Of a stretch of 64,000 nucleotides of DNA, positions 52,625-61,514 are shown one piece after another (positions within the stretch are counted from its first letter, which is position 1; the number at the start of each line of letters is the position of its first letter). The position numbers were made by a program, and so were the translations under genes. The stretch covers positions 62,001-126,000 of the forward strand of contig NZ_JAUOTO010000011.1 in the NCBI RefSeq assembly GCF_030546645.1, in the 5' to 3' direction. Origin of the DNA: Flavitalea plasmicola. Lineage in GTDB: Bacteria; Bacteroidota; Bacteroidia; Chitinophagales; Chitinophagaceae. The notes under the pieces were generated by a model. It did not search any database. It saw only the letters and a list, made by a program, of their open reading frames with translations, and was not told the origin of the DNA.

Positions 52625-52682
52625 GCAACGCAACAAAAATAAAATCAATAGATTAAAGATAGTGGTTCGTCCAAAAAGAAAA

Positions 52683-52707
52683 CCGCCCCGACTGGAATTC
52701 GGGACGG
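52683..52707 (+). other. Hairpin in the SusC leader
   Basis: CCGCCCCGA (52683-52691) pairs with TCGGGACGG (52699-52707) with one mismatch. A repeat of CTGGAA followed by TTCGGG continues downstream, and a second GC-rich inverted pattern lies around 52730-52760. No T-run follows, so it may be a leader structure or an RNA target for control of SusC, rather than a terminator. Confidence 0.35.
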
Positions 52708-52816
52708 CTGGAAGTTCGGGCTAACCCGCCGCCGGATCAGCTGACCGCGACCGGACGGCACTTGGTATAATCAATCTTGTAGGACTGCTTTTTTTTAACC
52801 CAAACACTACAAAAGT

Positions 52817-55800
52817 ATGCATTTAACTGCTATTTGTAAACCCGTGCTGCATAAGAAGGGTTTTTTCACGAAAACACTGCTTGTCATGAAAATGACCACC
52901 CTCCTCTTACTGGCTACCTGCCTGCAGGTCAGCGCCACGGCTTTTTCACAGAGCATTACATTTTCAGGGAAGAATGTGCCGCTCGAAACGGTTTTTTCGG
53001 CCATTAACAAGCAGTCGGGATACATCGTCTTTTGTGATTATGGTCTCATAAAAGATGCAAAAAAAGTGACCCTGCATGTACGGGATGCCTCCGTGGAGTC
53101 CATTATGTCCGCCTGTCTGAGGGATCAGCCTCTCACCTATGAAATTGTCGGCAAGACCATCGTGATCAGCCGGAAACAGGCTGGCGCCAATAATCCTGGC
53201 GACAGCAGGCTGGTGATGCCTCCGCCGATGGATATCACGGGCCGGGTCACGAACGAAAAAGGGGAAGGCGTGCCTTCGGCTACGGTCGCCGTAAAAGGCA
53301 CCAACAAGATCACCGTGACCAATGATAACGGGGAGTTCGAGCTGAAGGGCATCAGCAGCAATGCCGTATTGGTCATCACCAGCGTAGGTTTCGAGCGGAT
53401 GGAAGTAAAATTAACCGGTCAGTCTACCCTTAATGTCCAGCTAAAGCTTGCCGCCGCGCTGAACGAAGTGGTCGTTACCGCGCTGGGTATCCAGCGAAAG
53501 GCCAAATCACTGACTTATTCCACCGAAGAAGTAAAAGGTGCGGCGCTCACGGCTGTTCCCGAGACCAACGTGATGAATTCCCTTCAGGGCAAGGTATCGG
53601 GCCTGAATGTTTTCAGGGGATCAGGCGGAGCAGGCGGCTCGGTGAATGTGGTGATCCGGGGTAGCAAGTCCTTCGGAAACAACCAGCCATTATATGTCAT
53701 CGATGGCATTCCGTTCCAGAACAATTCCCCTACGCAGCCTGCGGGTATCTACAATGGGGCAGCGTTGCCCGACGCCGGCGACAATCTGTCCCAGATCAAT
53801 TCCGAAGATATCGAAAGCGTGACGGTCCTGAAAGGGGCGAGCGCTTCGGCCCTGTATGGCTCGCAAGGGCAGAATGGGGTGGTGCTCATCACCACTAAAA
53901 AGGGAAGGGCCGGCGCCATTACAGTAGATTATGCCGTCAACTACAACCGGGATACCCGGGCCTATGGTCCTAAGCTGCAATACACGTACGGACAGACTGC
54001 GGCGGGGGCCAATTACAGCTGGAGCACCACGAAAGGCAGCTACAAGAACATCGAGAAAGATTTTTTTGTGCCCGGCAACACGTGGACGCACAGCGTCGCT
54101 CTCAGGGGCGGCGACAAGGACCGGAACACCTATATGTCGTATTCAAACACCAATGCTTCCAACATTTATCCCAATAGCAACTATAATAAGAATACGATCA
54201 ACATCAGGCAAGGCAACACTTATTTTGGAGGCAAGCTGACTGCGGACGCAAATATCCTGTTCACAGAACAGCATTATAAGAATCCCTTGTCTCCCGGCCT
54301 ATACAACAATCCCATCACCGGACTCTATTTATTCCCCCGGGGACTTGATTTCAACCAATTCAAAAAGAATTATGAAGTGTTCAATGTCACCAGGAACTAT
54401 AACCTGCAGAACTGGTGGAACATCGATTGGATAGCCAACCCATCCGGCGGCGGCGGGGATGACAACCAACAGAACCCTTTCTGGATCTTGAACAGGGATA
54501 TATTCACCCAGAGAACGGATAAGGCCTATGCCTCCCTCCAGCTGAAATACCAGTTCACGGACTGGCTGAATTTGCAGGTACGGGGTAATATCGATAAAGA
54601 GTACCGGACGCTGGAGAGCAAGCTTTCCTCCGGAACGCAAACGGTTTTGGCCGACCCGCTGGGAAAATATAAGCTCTTCAAATACGACAACCAGCAGGTG
54701 TATGGGGATGCCATTCTTTCATTCAACAAGAAAATAAATGATCTGGGTGTCGGCGCTTTGGTGGGCACCAGCCTCCAGAACATCGACAACTATTCCCAGC
54801 ATTTTGAAGGACCGCTGGTCCTGGCCAATGTATTTACGCTGGCCAATATCCGTTATGCCAACCTGACAACGGAAGAGCATCAGTATCGCAAGCGGAAAGA
54901 GGCGGTGTTCGGCGGCCTGAACCTTTCTTATAAAGACATGTTATACCTGGATGCCACGGCCAGGAACGACTGGTCTTCCGCACTGGCATATCCCGTAGGT
55001 GGTCTGCCTTTGCCGACCAAATCTTATTTTTATCCTTCTGTCGGCTTATCTGCGATCGTGAATGAAATGGCACAGCTGCCGGAAGCGATTTCCTTGTGGA
55101 AGCTGAGGGCCTCCTACGCGGTGGTGGGGAATGACATCGATTCGTATCAAACCTATCCCTACAGCTATTTCAGCTACAACCAGAATGGCGTGGTCGCCGG
55201 GAGCAACGGTCCTTATCCGCTGACGGCTCTGAAACCGGAGCGGTCCAATTCCCTGGAATTCGGGACGGAACTGCGACTGAAGAACGATGTGGTATTCGTC
55301 GACTTCACCTGGTTTAAGATCAACACGAAAGATCAGCTGGTAACCTTCAAGGCGGGCAGCGGCCAGACCTTCAACAATTACCTGATCAATGCAGGTAACA
55401 TTGAAAATAAGGGCTTTGAATTAAGTGTAGGCGCGATTCCCGTCAAAAGCAGGGATTTCAAATGGGATATATATGCCACCCTCTATGTCAACAAGAATGT
55501 GGTGAAGGAGTTTAATGGTACGGACAATTTCGTGCATGCTATCGCAGGCGCCGACAATGGCAATATGACTTATTTCGGCATTCGGAAAGGGCTGCCTTAT
55601 CCCACTTTCTTCGGAAAGAAATTTGTCCGGGATGAAAAGGATGGCACTATTCTGATAGACACAGGCGCCAACCTGGGCAAGCCACTATATACCCTCTATA
55701 GTGCAGACAGCACGGGGCTTGGGACACCTTTGCCCAAGTCGATCATCGGGTTTAGAAACACATTTACTTTCAAGGGCAGGCTTTCGTTAAGCTTCCTGGT

Positions 55801-56272
55801 GGACGGAAGGATAGGAGGTCAGGTAATGGACGTCACGCAGGCCATTCTGGATGAATATGGCGTATCCCAGGCGTCCGCAGATGCCAGGGATCATGCCAGC
55901 ACATTTTTGCCTGTGAAAGCCAAATACGTGGGGGGAGGCGCCGTCACCTCCATTGACCCGAAAGTCTGGTATGGTGCGGTGGCATCCAGGGCCGGCCTTG
56001 CTGAATATTATATGACCAGCGCCACGAATATAAGGCTGAGGGAGCTGGCGCTAGCGTACAGCCTGCGCCCGGACAGGCTAATGGCCAAAACGAACAACAT
56101 CATCAAAGCCGTATCCATTGGATTCAACGCACGGAACCTGTTCTTCTTTCATAAGAAGGCAGCCTTTGATCCTGATATAGCTGTGGGAACTACGAATGGA
56201 AACCAAGGCTATAATGCATTTACGGCCCCGGCAACCAGGAGCTTTGGCGGATCGATCAAAGTTTCCTTTTAA
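52817..56272 (+). CDS. SusC/RagA TonB-dependent transporter with STN domain
   Basis: A 1151-residue outer-membrane receptor. A long N-terminal signal region (membrane segment about residues 24-45, with a possible second start at residue 24) precedes the STN domain (about 48-120, NVPLETVFSAINKQSGYIVF), a carboxypeptidase-regulatory-like domain (about 140-215, ITGRVTNEKGEGVPSATVA), the TonB plug (IESVTVLKGASASALYGSQG) and a barrel ending in GGSIKVSF. The STN domain signals to FecR. It takes up an unknown polymer or oligomer with SusD. Confidence 0.95.
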   Translation: MHLTAICKPVLHKKGFFTKTLLVMKMTTLLLLATCLQVSATAFSQSITFSGKNVPLETVFSAINKQSGYIVFCDYGLIKDAKKVTLHVRDASVESIMSACLRDQPLTYEIVGKTIVISRKQAGANNPGDSRLVMPPPMDITGRVTNEKGEGVPSATVAVKGTNKITVTNDNGEFELKGISSNAVLVITSVGFERMEVKLTGQSTLNVQLKLAAALNEVVVTALGIQRKAKSLTYSTEEVKGAALTAVPETNVMNSLQGKVSGLNVFRGSGGAGGSVNVVIRGSKSFGNNQPLYVIDGIPFQNNSPTQPAGIYNGAALPDAGDNLSQINSEDIESVTVLKGASASALYGSQGQNGVVLITTKKGRAGAITVDYAVNYNRDTRAYGPKLQYTYGQTAAGANYSWSTTKGSYKNIEKDFFVPGNTWTHSVALRGGDKDRNTYMSYSNTNASNIYPNSNYNKNTINIRQGNTYFGGKLTADANILFTEQHYKNPLSPGLYNNPITGLYLFPRGLDFNQFKKNYEVFNVTRNYNLQNWWNIDWIANPSGGGGDDNQQNPFWILNRDIFTQRTDKAYASLQLKYQFTDWLNLQVRGNIDKEYRTLESKLSSGTQTVLADPLGKYKLFKYDNQQVYGDAILSFNKKINDLGVGALVGTSLQNIDNYSQHFEGPLVLANVFTLANIRYANLTTEEHQYRKRKEAVFGGLNLSYKDMLYLDATARNDWSSALAYPVGGLPLPTKSYFYPSVGLSAIVNEMAQLPEAISLWKLRASYAVVGNDIDSYQTYPYSYFSYNQNGVVAGSNGPYPLTALKPERSNSLEFGTELRLKNDVVFVDFTWFKINTKDQLVTFKAGSGQTFNNYLINAGNIENKGFELSVGAIPVKSRDFKWDIYATLYVNKNVVKEFNGTDNFVHAIAGADNGNMTYFGIRKGLPYPTFFGKKFVRDEKDGTILIDTGANLGKPLYTLYSADSTGLGTPLPKSIIGFRNTFTFKGRLSLSFLVDGRIGGQVMDVTQAILDEYGVSQASADARDHASTFLPVKAKYVGGGAVTSIDPKVWYGAVASRAGLAEYYMTSATNIRLRELALAYSLRPDRLMAKTNNIIKAVSIGFNARNLFFFHKKAAFDPDIAVGTTNGNQGYNAFTAPATRSFGGSIKVSF

Positions 56273-56317
56273 TTAAATGAAGCGCGTATCTATTTCGTTT
56301 TTCAAAAAAGGATTAAT

Positions 56318-57964
56318 ATGAAAAATAATTTTTTGTTGATTTTTATAATAGCTTTTGCGGCGTTGCAATATGGCTGTACAAAGGATTTCAAGAACCTGAA
56401 CACGGATCCTTATGCATTGACCAATGAGCAGCTGTTGCCCAATAACGCCAATGTGAGCGCCTACTTCACAACGGCACAGCAAAACCTGGTGGAGAATGGC
56501 CCGTGGCTGACCCAACTGGACAATTTTTACGGGGATAATTTTGTGGGGTATGTATATCCTCCTTCAGGGTTCCGGGGCAACCAGTATCCCTGTACCCTGT
56601 TTAACCAGGACGGCTGGCAGGATGGCCTATGGGGGAATGCTTATGACAATGTATTGAAGCAGACTTATTTCATCATCAAAGGCGCCAGGGAGATAACGCC
56701 GGCCACCGATGCGACCAATACGCAGTTCGCTATTGCCAAGATCATACAGGTTGCCGGTATGCATCTGGTAGCAGACGGATGGGGTCCCATCATTTATTCA
56801 AAATATGCCATTCCCGAAGCGGACCTTGTATCTTACGATTATGACAGCCAGCAGGACGTTTACAAAGAGTTCTTTGCCGACCTCGATACGGCTGTCACCG
56901 GCCTGTCGGCCCTGGTAGCAGCAGGCGGCACTTCCACCTTCGGCAACCTGGATATGATCTACAGCGGCGATCTGACGAAGTGGATCAAGGCCGCCAACTC
57001 CATCCGGCTCCGGCTCGGCCTAAGGCTGACAAGGATCGATAACGCAACGGCCAAGGTCCAGGTGCAGAAGGCGCTCAGCGAGCCGCACGGGATCATTACC
57101 GACAATGCCGACAACATGCACGTAAATTTCAACAGCGCGCTGGGCGGCGGCTTTGTACAGGTATCCAGGGACTGGACAGACGAACGATTGGGCGCCGATT
57201 TTGAAACGATCCTGACGGGGTATAACGACCCGCGTCTGCCCTTATTCTTTTCTCCGGCTACCGACCCCACCGTAGGCGCCATTTTCAAGGGTATCCGGGA
57301 GGGCGCGGATATTGCGGCAAAGGGTGACTATGTTGGATATTCCGCCGTGAATGTGGGTGTTTTCGGTCAGAACCCAGCTGGATGGGGAGGGGATTTGAAT
57401 GTCATTACCGCCGCCGAAGTGAACGAGGCGCTCGCCGAAGTGGCGCTACGGGGATGGGGCACCGGCGCTTATACCGGGACGGCCCAGAGTTATTATGAGG
57501 CCGGCATCAAAGCCCATTTCGATATGTATGGCATCAGCACGGCGGCGTATAACACTTATATTGCCGGGACATCCCTGCCTGTGAATTATGTCGACCCGAA
57601 AAAATCGGCGCATAATATTGCGGCGGTCAACCTGGTCCCCGTGAAATATGATCCCACGGCATCCCTTGAGCATCAGCTGCAGCAGATCCTCACCCAGAAA
57701 TGGATCGCCCTGTTCCCCAATGGGAAAGAGGCCTGGTCCGAATGGAGAAGGACAGGCTATCCGAAGGTGTTCCCCAACTATCTGAATTACAGTGGCGGGA
57801 CCATCAGCACGACGGACGGCGCCAGAAGGATATTCAAATTCGCCTTAGGGGAATACCAAACGAATGCCAATGGCATTAAGACCGCCCTCACGGCGTTGGG
57901 CGGACCGGATGTCGGAGGGACCCATGTATGGTGGGACCCTGCGAGCAACACGTCTAATTTTTAA
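56318..57964 (+). CDS. SusD/RagB family lipoprotein
   Basis: A 548-residue lipoprotein (lipobox YGC, Cys20). The helical SusD fold, of the SusD-like_2 type, is seen in ITPATDATNTQFAIAKIIQV, WIKAANSIRLRLGLRLTRI and the C-terminal TQKWIALFPNGKEAWSEWRR. It forms the lid over the SusC barrel and binds the substrate on the cell surface. It starts 45 bases after SusC. Confidence 0.93.
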   Translation: MKNNFLLIFIIAFAALQYGCTKDFKNLNTDPYALTNEQLLPNNANVSAYFTTAQQNLVENGPWLTQLDNFYGDNFVGYVYPPSGFRGNQYPCTLFNQDGWQDGLWGNAYDNVLKQTYFIIKGAREITPATDATNTQFAIAKIIQVAGMHLVADGWGPIIYSKYAIPEADLVSYDYDSQQDVYKEFFADLDTAVTGLSALVAAGGTSTFGNLDMIYSGDLTKWIKAANSIRLRLGLRLTRIDNATAKVQVQKALSEPHGIITDNADNMHVNFNSALGGGFVQVSRDWTDERLGADFETILTGYNDPRLPLFFSPATDPTVGAIFKGIREGADIAAKGDYVGYSAVNVGVFGQNPAGWGGDLNVITAAEVNEALAEVALRGWGTGAYTGTAQSYYEAGIKAHFDMYGISTAAYNTYIAGTSLPVNYVDPKKSAHNIAAVNLVPVKYDPTASLEHQLQQILTQKWIALFPNGKEAWSEWRRTGYPKVFPNYLNYSGGTISTTDGARRIFKFALGEYQTNANGIKTALTALGGPDVGGTHVWWDPASNTSNF

Positions 57965-57991
57965 GGTGGATAAAATAGCTGAAATTGATTG

Positions 57992-58018
57992 AGGTCGTCC
58001 CCAGAAAAGGGACGACCT
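57992..58018 (+). terminator. 10-bp stem hairpin after susD
   Basis: AGGTCGTCCC (57992-58001) pairs perfectly with GGGACGACCT (58009-58018) around a seven-base loop and is followed by TCTTTAAATT. It may end or reduce transcription into the FG-GAP gene, whose start is 17 bases later. Confidence 0.6.
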
Positions 58019-58034
58019 TCTTTAAATTGATCTT

Positions 58035-61000
58035 ATGCAGGTGAAAGGAGGATGGTACATATGTTTATTGGCGGGCGTTGCCTTTTTCCAATCCTGCGAC
58101 AGAAAGGCCGACCTGCTGTTTACAAAGATGGGCCAGGAAAAGACCCATGTGAATTTCCGGAATACCATCCTGGACAATAACGAGCGATTCAGCTGCCTGA
58201 ACTTTCCTTACTATTACAACGGGGGCGGCGTCGCCGTAGGCGACTTCAATAATGATGGTCTTCCGGACCTGGTCTTCACCGGCAGCATGGTGAAGAACAG
58301 GCTCTATCTCAACAAGGGGGGCTTCCAATTCGAAGATATCACCGGAAAAGCCGGCATTGCCCGATTTGACGGATGGTGCACGGGTGTTTCGGTGGCTGAC
58401 GTCAATGCGGACGGCTGGCTGGATATCTATATCTGCCGGTCTGCGCTGGAAGACGGCAAGAACAGGACCAACCTGCTGTTCATCAACAATCACGACCTGA
58501 CTTTTACGGAGAGTGCCGCCCGGTATGGATTGAATGATTCGGGATACTCTACCCAGGCTTCTTTTTTCGATTTCGACAAGGACGGCGACCTGGATCTCTT
58601 CCTGATCAAGCAATCCAAGCCCGAATATTCCAGGGGCGTCAATTTGAATTATGCCAGTCTGAAAAGGCAGCCCGCGGAAGCATCGTTCGAGAACAAGCTG
58701 TACCGCAATGACGGGGGACATTTCACGGACATAACCCGGCAGGCGGGGATCAGGAGCAACCCCCTTACTTTCAGTCTGGGACTGGTGACCGCGGATGTCA
58801 ACATGGACGGCTGGCCAGATGTCTATGTCTCCAATGATTACAATGAAGAGGATTACCTGTATATCAATAATAAGGATGGAACGTTCAGCGATCAGCTCCG
58901 CGACAGGCTGGATCATGTGGCGATGTATTCCATGGGCTGCGATATTGCCGATTATAATAACGACCTGCTGCCTGATATCTGCACCCTGGACATGCTGCCG
59001 GGGAAGCATGCGGACCTGAAGATGCATAGTTCAGCCGACAGGTTCGACAAATACCGGCAGCTCCTTTCCTATGGGTTCTATCCTTTCTACATGCGAAATC
59101 AATTGCAAAAAAATAACGGCGACGGTACTTTCTCCGAGATAGCCCAACTGGCAGGGATACACGCTACGGACTGGAGCTGGTCGGTCCTGTTTGCGGACTA
59201 TGACCTGGACGGGCGGAAAGACGCTTATATAACCAATGGCGTCAAACGGGATATTACCAACCTGGATTTCCTTCAATTTGCGCAGGAGCATGCGCAGGCG
59301 ATGAGACAGGGCGGGGCACCCATCAGCTTTCAGGAATACCTCACGCATATTCCGGGAGAGATAAGCTCTCATTATTTGTTCAGGAATATGGGCGACGACG
59401 GGTTTGAGGATGTGGCGGAGGCCAGCGGATTAGGGGAAGTACTGATCTCGAATGGCGCAGCCTATGTCGACCTGGATAATGACGGGGACCTGGACCTTGT
59501 TACCAACAATATCGACGAAGACGCTTCTATCTATTGCAACAATGCGGAAAAAATTTATCCCGACCGTCATTTTATTAAATTCTCTTTTAAAGGTCCGGCG
59601 GGAAATCCCATGGGCATTGGATCGAAGGTGTTTATCCATATAAAGGATAAGACCATTTACCAGGAGCAGCTGCTGACGAGGGGGTTCCAGTCGGGGGTAG
59701 ATCCGGTGATCTCGGTGGGGCTGGGGAATGAAAAAGATGTGGATTCAGTCCTTGTTGTCTGGCCGGACGATACTTATGAGACGATCGTCGGGATCAAGGG
59801 GGGCCGGACACTGATGCTTGATCATGCGACGGCCGGCGGAAAATTCGATTACGGGCAGCTGGCAAAAAAGCCCCGGCCGCTCTTTACGCAGGAAGATAAG
59901 GCCATCGACTATGTCCACAAAGAAACGTTCACGAATGATTTCCTGACGCAGAACCTGATGCCGCATTTCTATTCTCATGACGGGCCCTGCATGGCTACCG
60001 CCGATGTCAATGGCGATGGCCTGGAGGATATTTTTATCGGCGGCGCGAAAGGCAGCCCGGGGAAAATATTGATCGCTGAAAAAGGGGGAAAATACAAGGC
60101 TTCTTCCGAAGGATACTTTACCAGCGATGAAAATTGCAAGGACATCAGCGCCGCGTTCTTCGATGCCGACGGAGATGGCGATCCGGATCTCTATGTGGTC
60201 AGCGGGGGCTATGAATTCGATAAGGCTAGTCCTCTTTTCCAGGACCGTCTCTATATCAATGAGGGAAAAAATGGATTTCGCGAGAAGAAGGATGCGCTGC
60301 CCGTATTCCTCCGCAATAAAAGCTGTATTGCAGTGTATGATATGAACGGCGATGGGCATCCTGATATTTTCATAGGCGGCAGTGTCGAACCTGGCAACTA
60401 TCCCTTGTCCACTCCTTCCCGGCTGCTGATCAACGATGGAAAAGGGAAGTTCGCAGACCGTACATCGGAGATATGTCCTTCCCTGAGCCGGCTGGAAGGG
60501 ATCGTGCATTCCGCCGTATGGGTGGATGTGAACAAGGACGGAAAAAAAGACCTGATCATCGGGGGAGAATGGATGCCCATAAAGATCTATTTGAATAATG
60601 GGACTACCCTGGAGGATGCTACGGGCAGGATAGGGGATACATTGCCATCCGGCTGGTGGTGCAGCCTTACCGCAGCCGATATGGACGGAGATGGCGACGA
60701 GGATATTGTGGCCGGGAACTTCGGATTGAATTCTCCCCTGAGAGCATCCGGCAGGGAGCCCATGGAGATACACTACTCCGATGTCGATCAGAACGGGATC
60801 ATCGACCCTTTCATTTCTACCTATGAAGAAGGCGTTGCTTATCCGTTTGCCGGGATGGACGACGCCAACCGCCAGGTGCCCCTGCTGCGGAAATCATATT
60901 ATAATTACGCCAGCTATGCAAAGGCGTCTATCACCGACCTGTATAAAGGCAAGAGCCTTAAAGAAGTGCCGCATATGAGCGTGACGGAGCTGAGAACGGT

Positions 61001-61340
61001 GTACCTGGAAAATACGGGCAATGGTTTTGCCATCCGTCCATTGCCTGTGGAGGCCCAGTATGCTCCCGTTTTTGCAGCTTGCCTGCAGGACTTCGATCAT
61101 GACGGACATAAGGACATCCTGCTGCTGGGAAACAATAAATTCAACAAGCTCCGCATCGGGCAGCTGGATGCCAATCACGGAATAGTGCTTGCCGGAGATG
61201 GCAAGGGGCATTTCCGCTATGTGCCTCAAGGCAGCAGCGGGCTGCACATTCGTGAGGACGTCAGGTCGGTGGCCTTTGTCAATCATTCCCTTATCGTCGG
61301 CATCAACAATGGCCCTCCCGGGGTCTTTCGCCTGAACTGA
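58035..61340 (+). CDS. FG-GAP/VCBS repeat lipoprotein with ASPIC/UnbV domain
   Basis: A 1101-residue lipoprotein (lipobox QSC, Cys21). It has at least 14 calcium-loop repeats of the D-x-(D/N)-x-D-G type, for example DFNNDGLPDLVF, DVNADGWLDIYI and DLDNDGDLDLVT, forming one or two beta propellers. An ASPIC/UnbV domain lies near residues 520-600 (SGVDPVISVGLGNEKDVDSV). Such CRTAC1-like proteins are often next to SusC/SusD in Bacteroidota and probably bind ligand or matrix on the surface. The exact role is unknown. Confidence 0.92.
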   Translation: MQVKGGWYICLLAGVAFFQSCDRKADLLFTKMGQEKTHVNFRNTILDNNERFSCLNFPYYYNGGGVAVGDFNNDGLPDLVFTGSMVKNRLYLNKGGFQFEDITGKAGIARFDGWCTGVSVADVNADGWLDIYICRSALEDGKNRTNLLFINNHDLTFTESAARYGLNDSGYSTQASFFDFDKDGDLDLFLIKQSKPEYSRGVNLNYASLKRQPAEASFENKLYRNDGGHFTDITRQAGIRSNPLTFSLGLVTADVNMDGWPDVYVSNDYNEEDYLYINNKDGTFSDQLRDRLDHVAMYSMGCDIADYNNDLLPDICTLDMLPGKHADLKMHSSADRFDKYRQLLSYGFYPFYMRNQLQKNNGDGTFSEIAQLAGIHATDWSWSVLFADYDLDGRKDAYITNGVKRDITNLDFLQFAQEHAQAMRQGGAPISFQEYLTHIPGEISSHYLFRNMGDDGFEDVAEASGLGEVLISNGAAYVDLDNDGDLDLVTNNIDEDASIYCNNAEKIYPDRHFIKFSFKGPAGNPMGIGSKVFIHIKDKTIYQEQLLTRGFQSGVDPVISVGLGNEKDVDSVLVVWPDDTYETIVGIKGGRTLMLDHATAGGKFDYGQLAKKPRPLFTQEDKAIDYVHKETFTNDFLTQNLMPHFYSHDGPCMATADVNGDGLEDIFIGGAKGSPGKILIAEKGGKYKASSEGYFTSDENCKDISAAFFDADGDGDPDLYVVSGGYEFDKASPLFQDRLYINEGKNGFREKKDALPVFLRNKSCIAVYDMNGDGHPDIFIGGSVEPGNYPLSTPSRLLINDGKGKFADRTSEICPSLSRLEGIVHSAVWVDVNKDGKKDLIIGGEWMPIKIYLNNGTTLEDATGRIGDTLPSGWWCSLTAADMDGDGDEDIVAGNFGLNSPLRASGREPMEIHYSDVDQNGIIDPFISTYEEGVAYPFAGMDDANRQVPLLRKSYYNYASYAKASITDLYKGKSLKEVPHMSVTELRTVYLENTGNGFAIRPLPVEAQYAPVFAACLQDFDHDGHKDILLLGNNKFNKLRIGQLDANHGIVLAGDGKGHFRYVPQGSSGLHIREDVRSVAFVNHSLIVGINNGPPGVFRLN

Positions 61341-61514
61341 GCAAGGGAATAATAACTGTTTGACGGCCCCTAACGGGGACGATTGGCAACTATTTGCTTA
61401 TAAATATCAAAAAAGAATATGTAAATTCTATACATTACATAGGGCTGGTCGTAAGCACCAACGTAGTAATACCGTTTTTCAATTACACTTGAAAATTCTA
61501 AACTACATCTGCTT
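61341..61514 (+). promoter_or_regulatory. Gap before the second SusC, with inverted repeat
   Basis: A 174-base gap. TATGTAA (61418-61424) and TTACATA (61435-61441) are perfect inverted arms around ten bases, a possible operator. No clear -33/-7 promoter is seen. Confidence 0.35.

Noticed and set aside
59745-60773. Minus-strand open frame of 342 codons
   Set aside because: Opposite the FG-GAP protein; its regular pattern reflects the Asp/Gly repeat codons on the plus strand.
58035-61340. DNA tandem repeats in the FG-GAP gene
   Set aside because: Repeats are at protein level (calcium loops); the DNA copies are diverged and not a separate repeat element.
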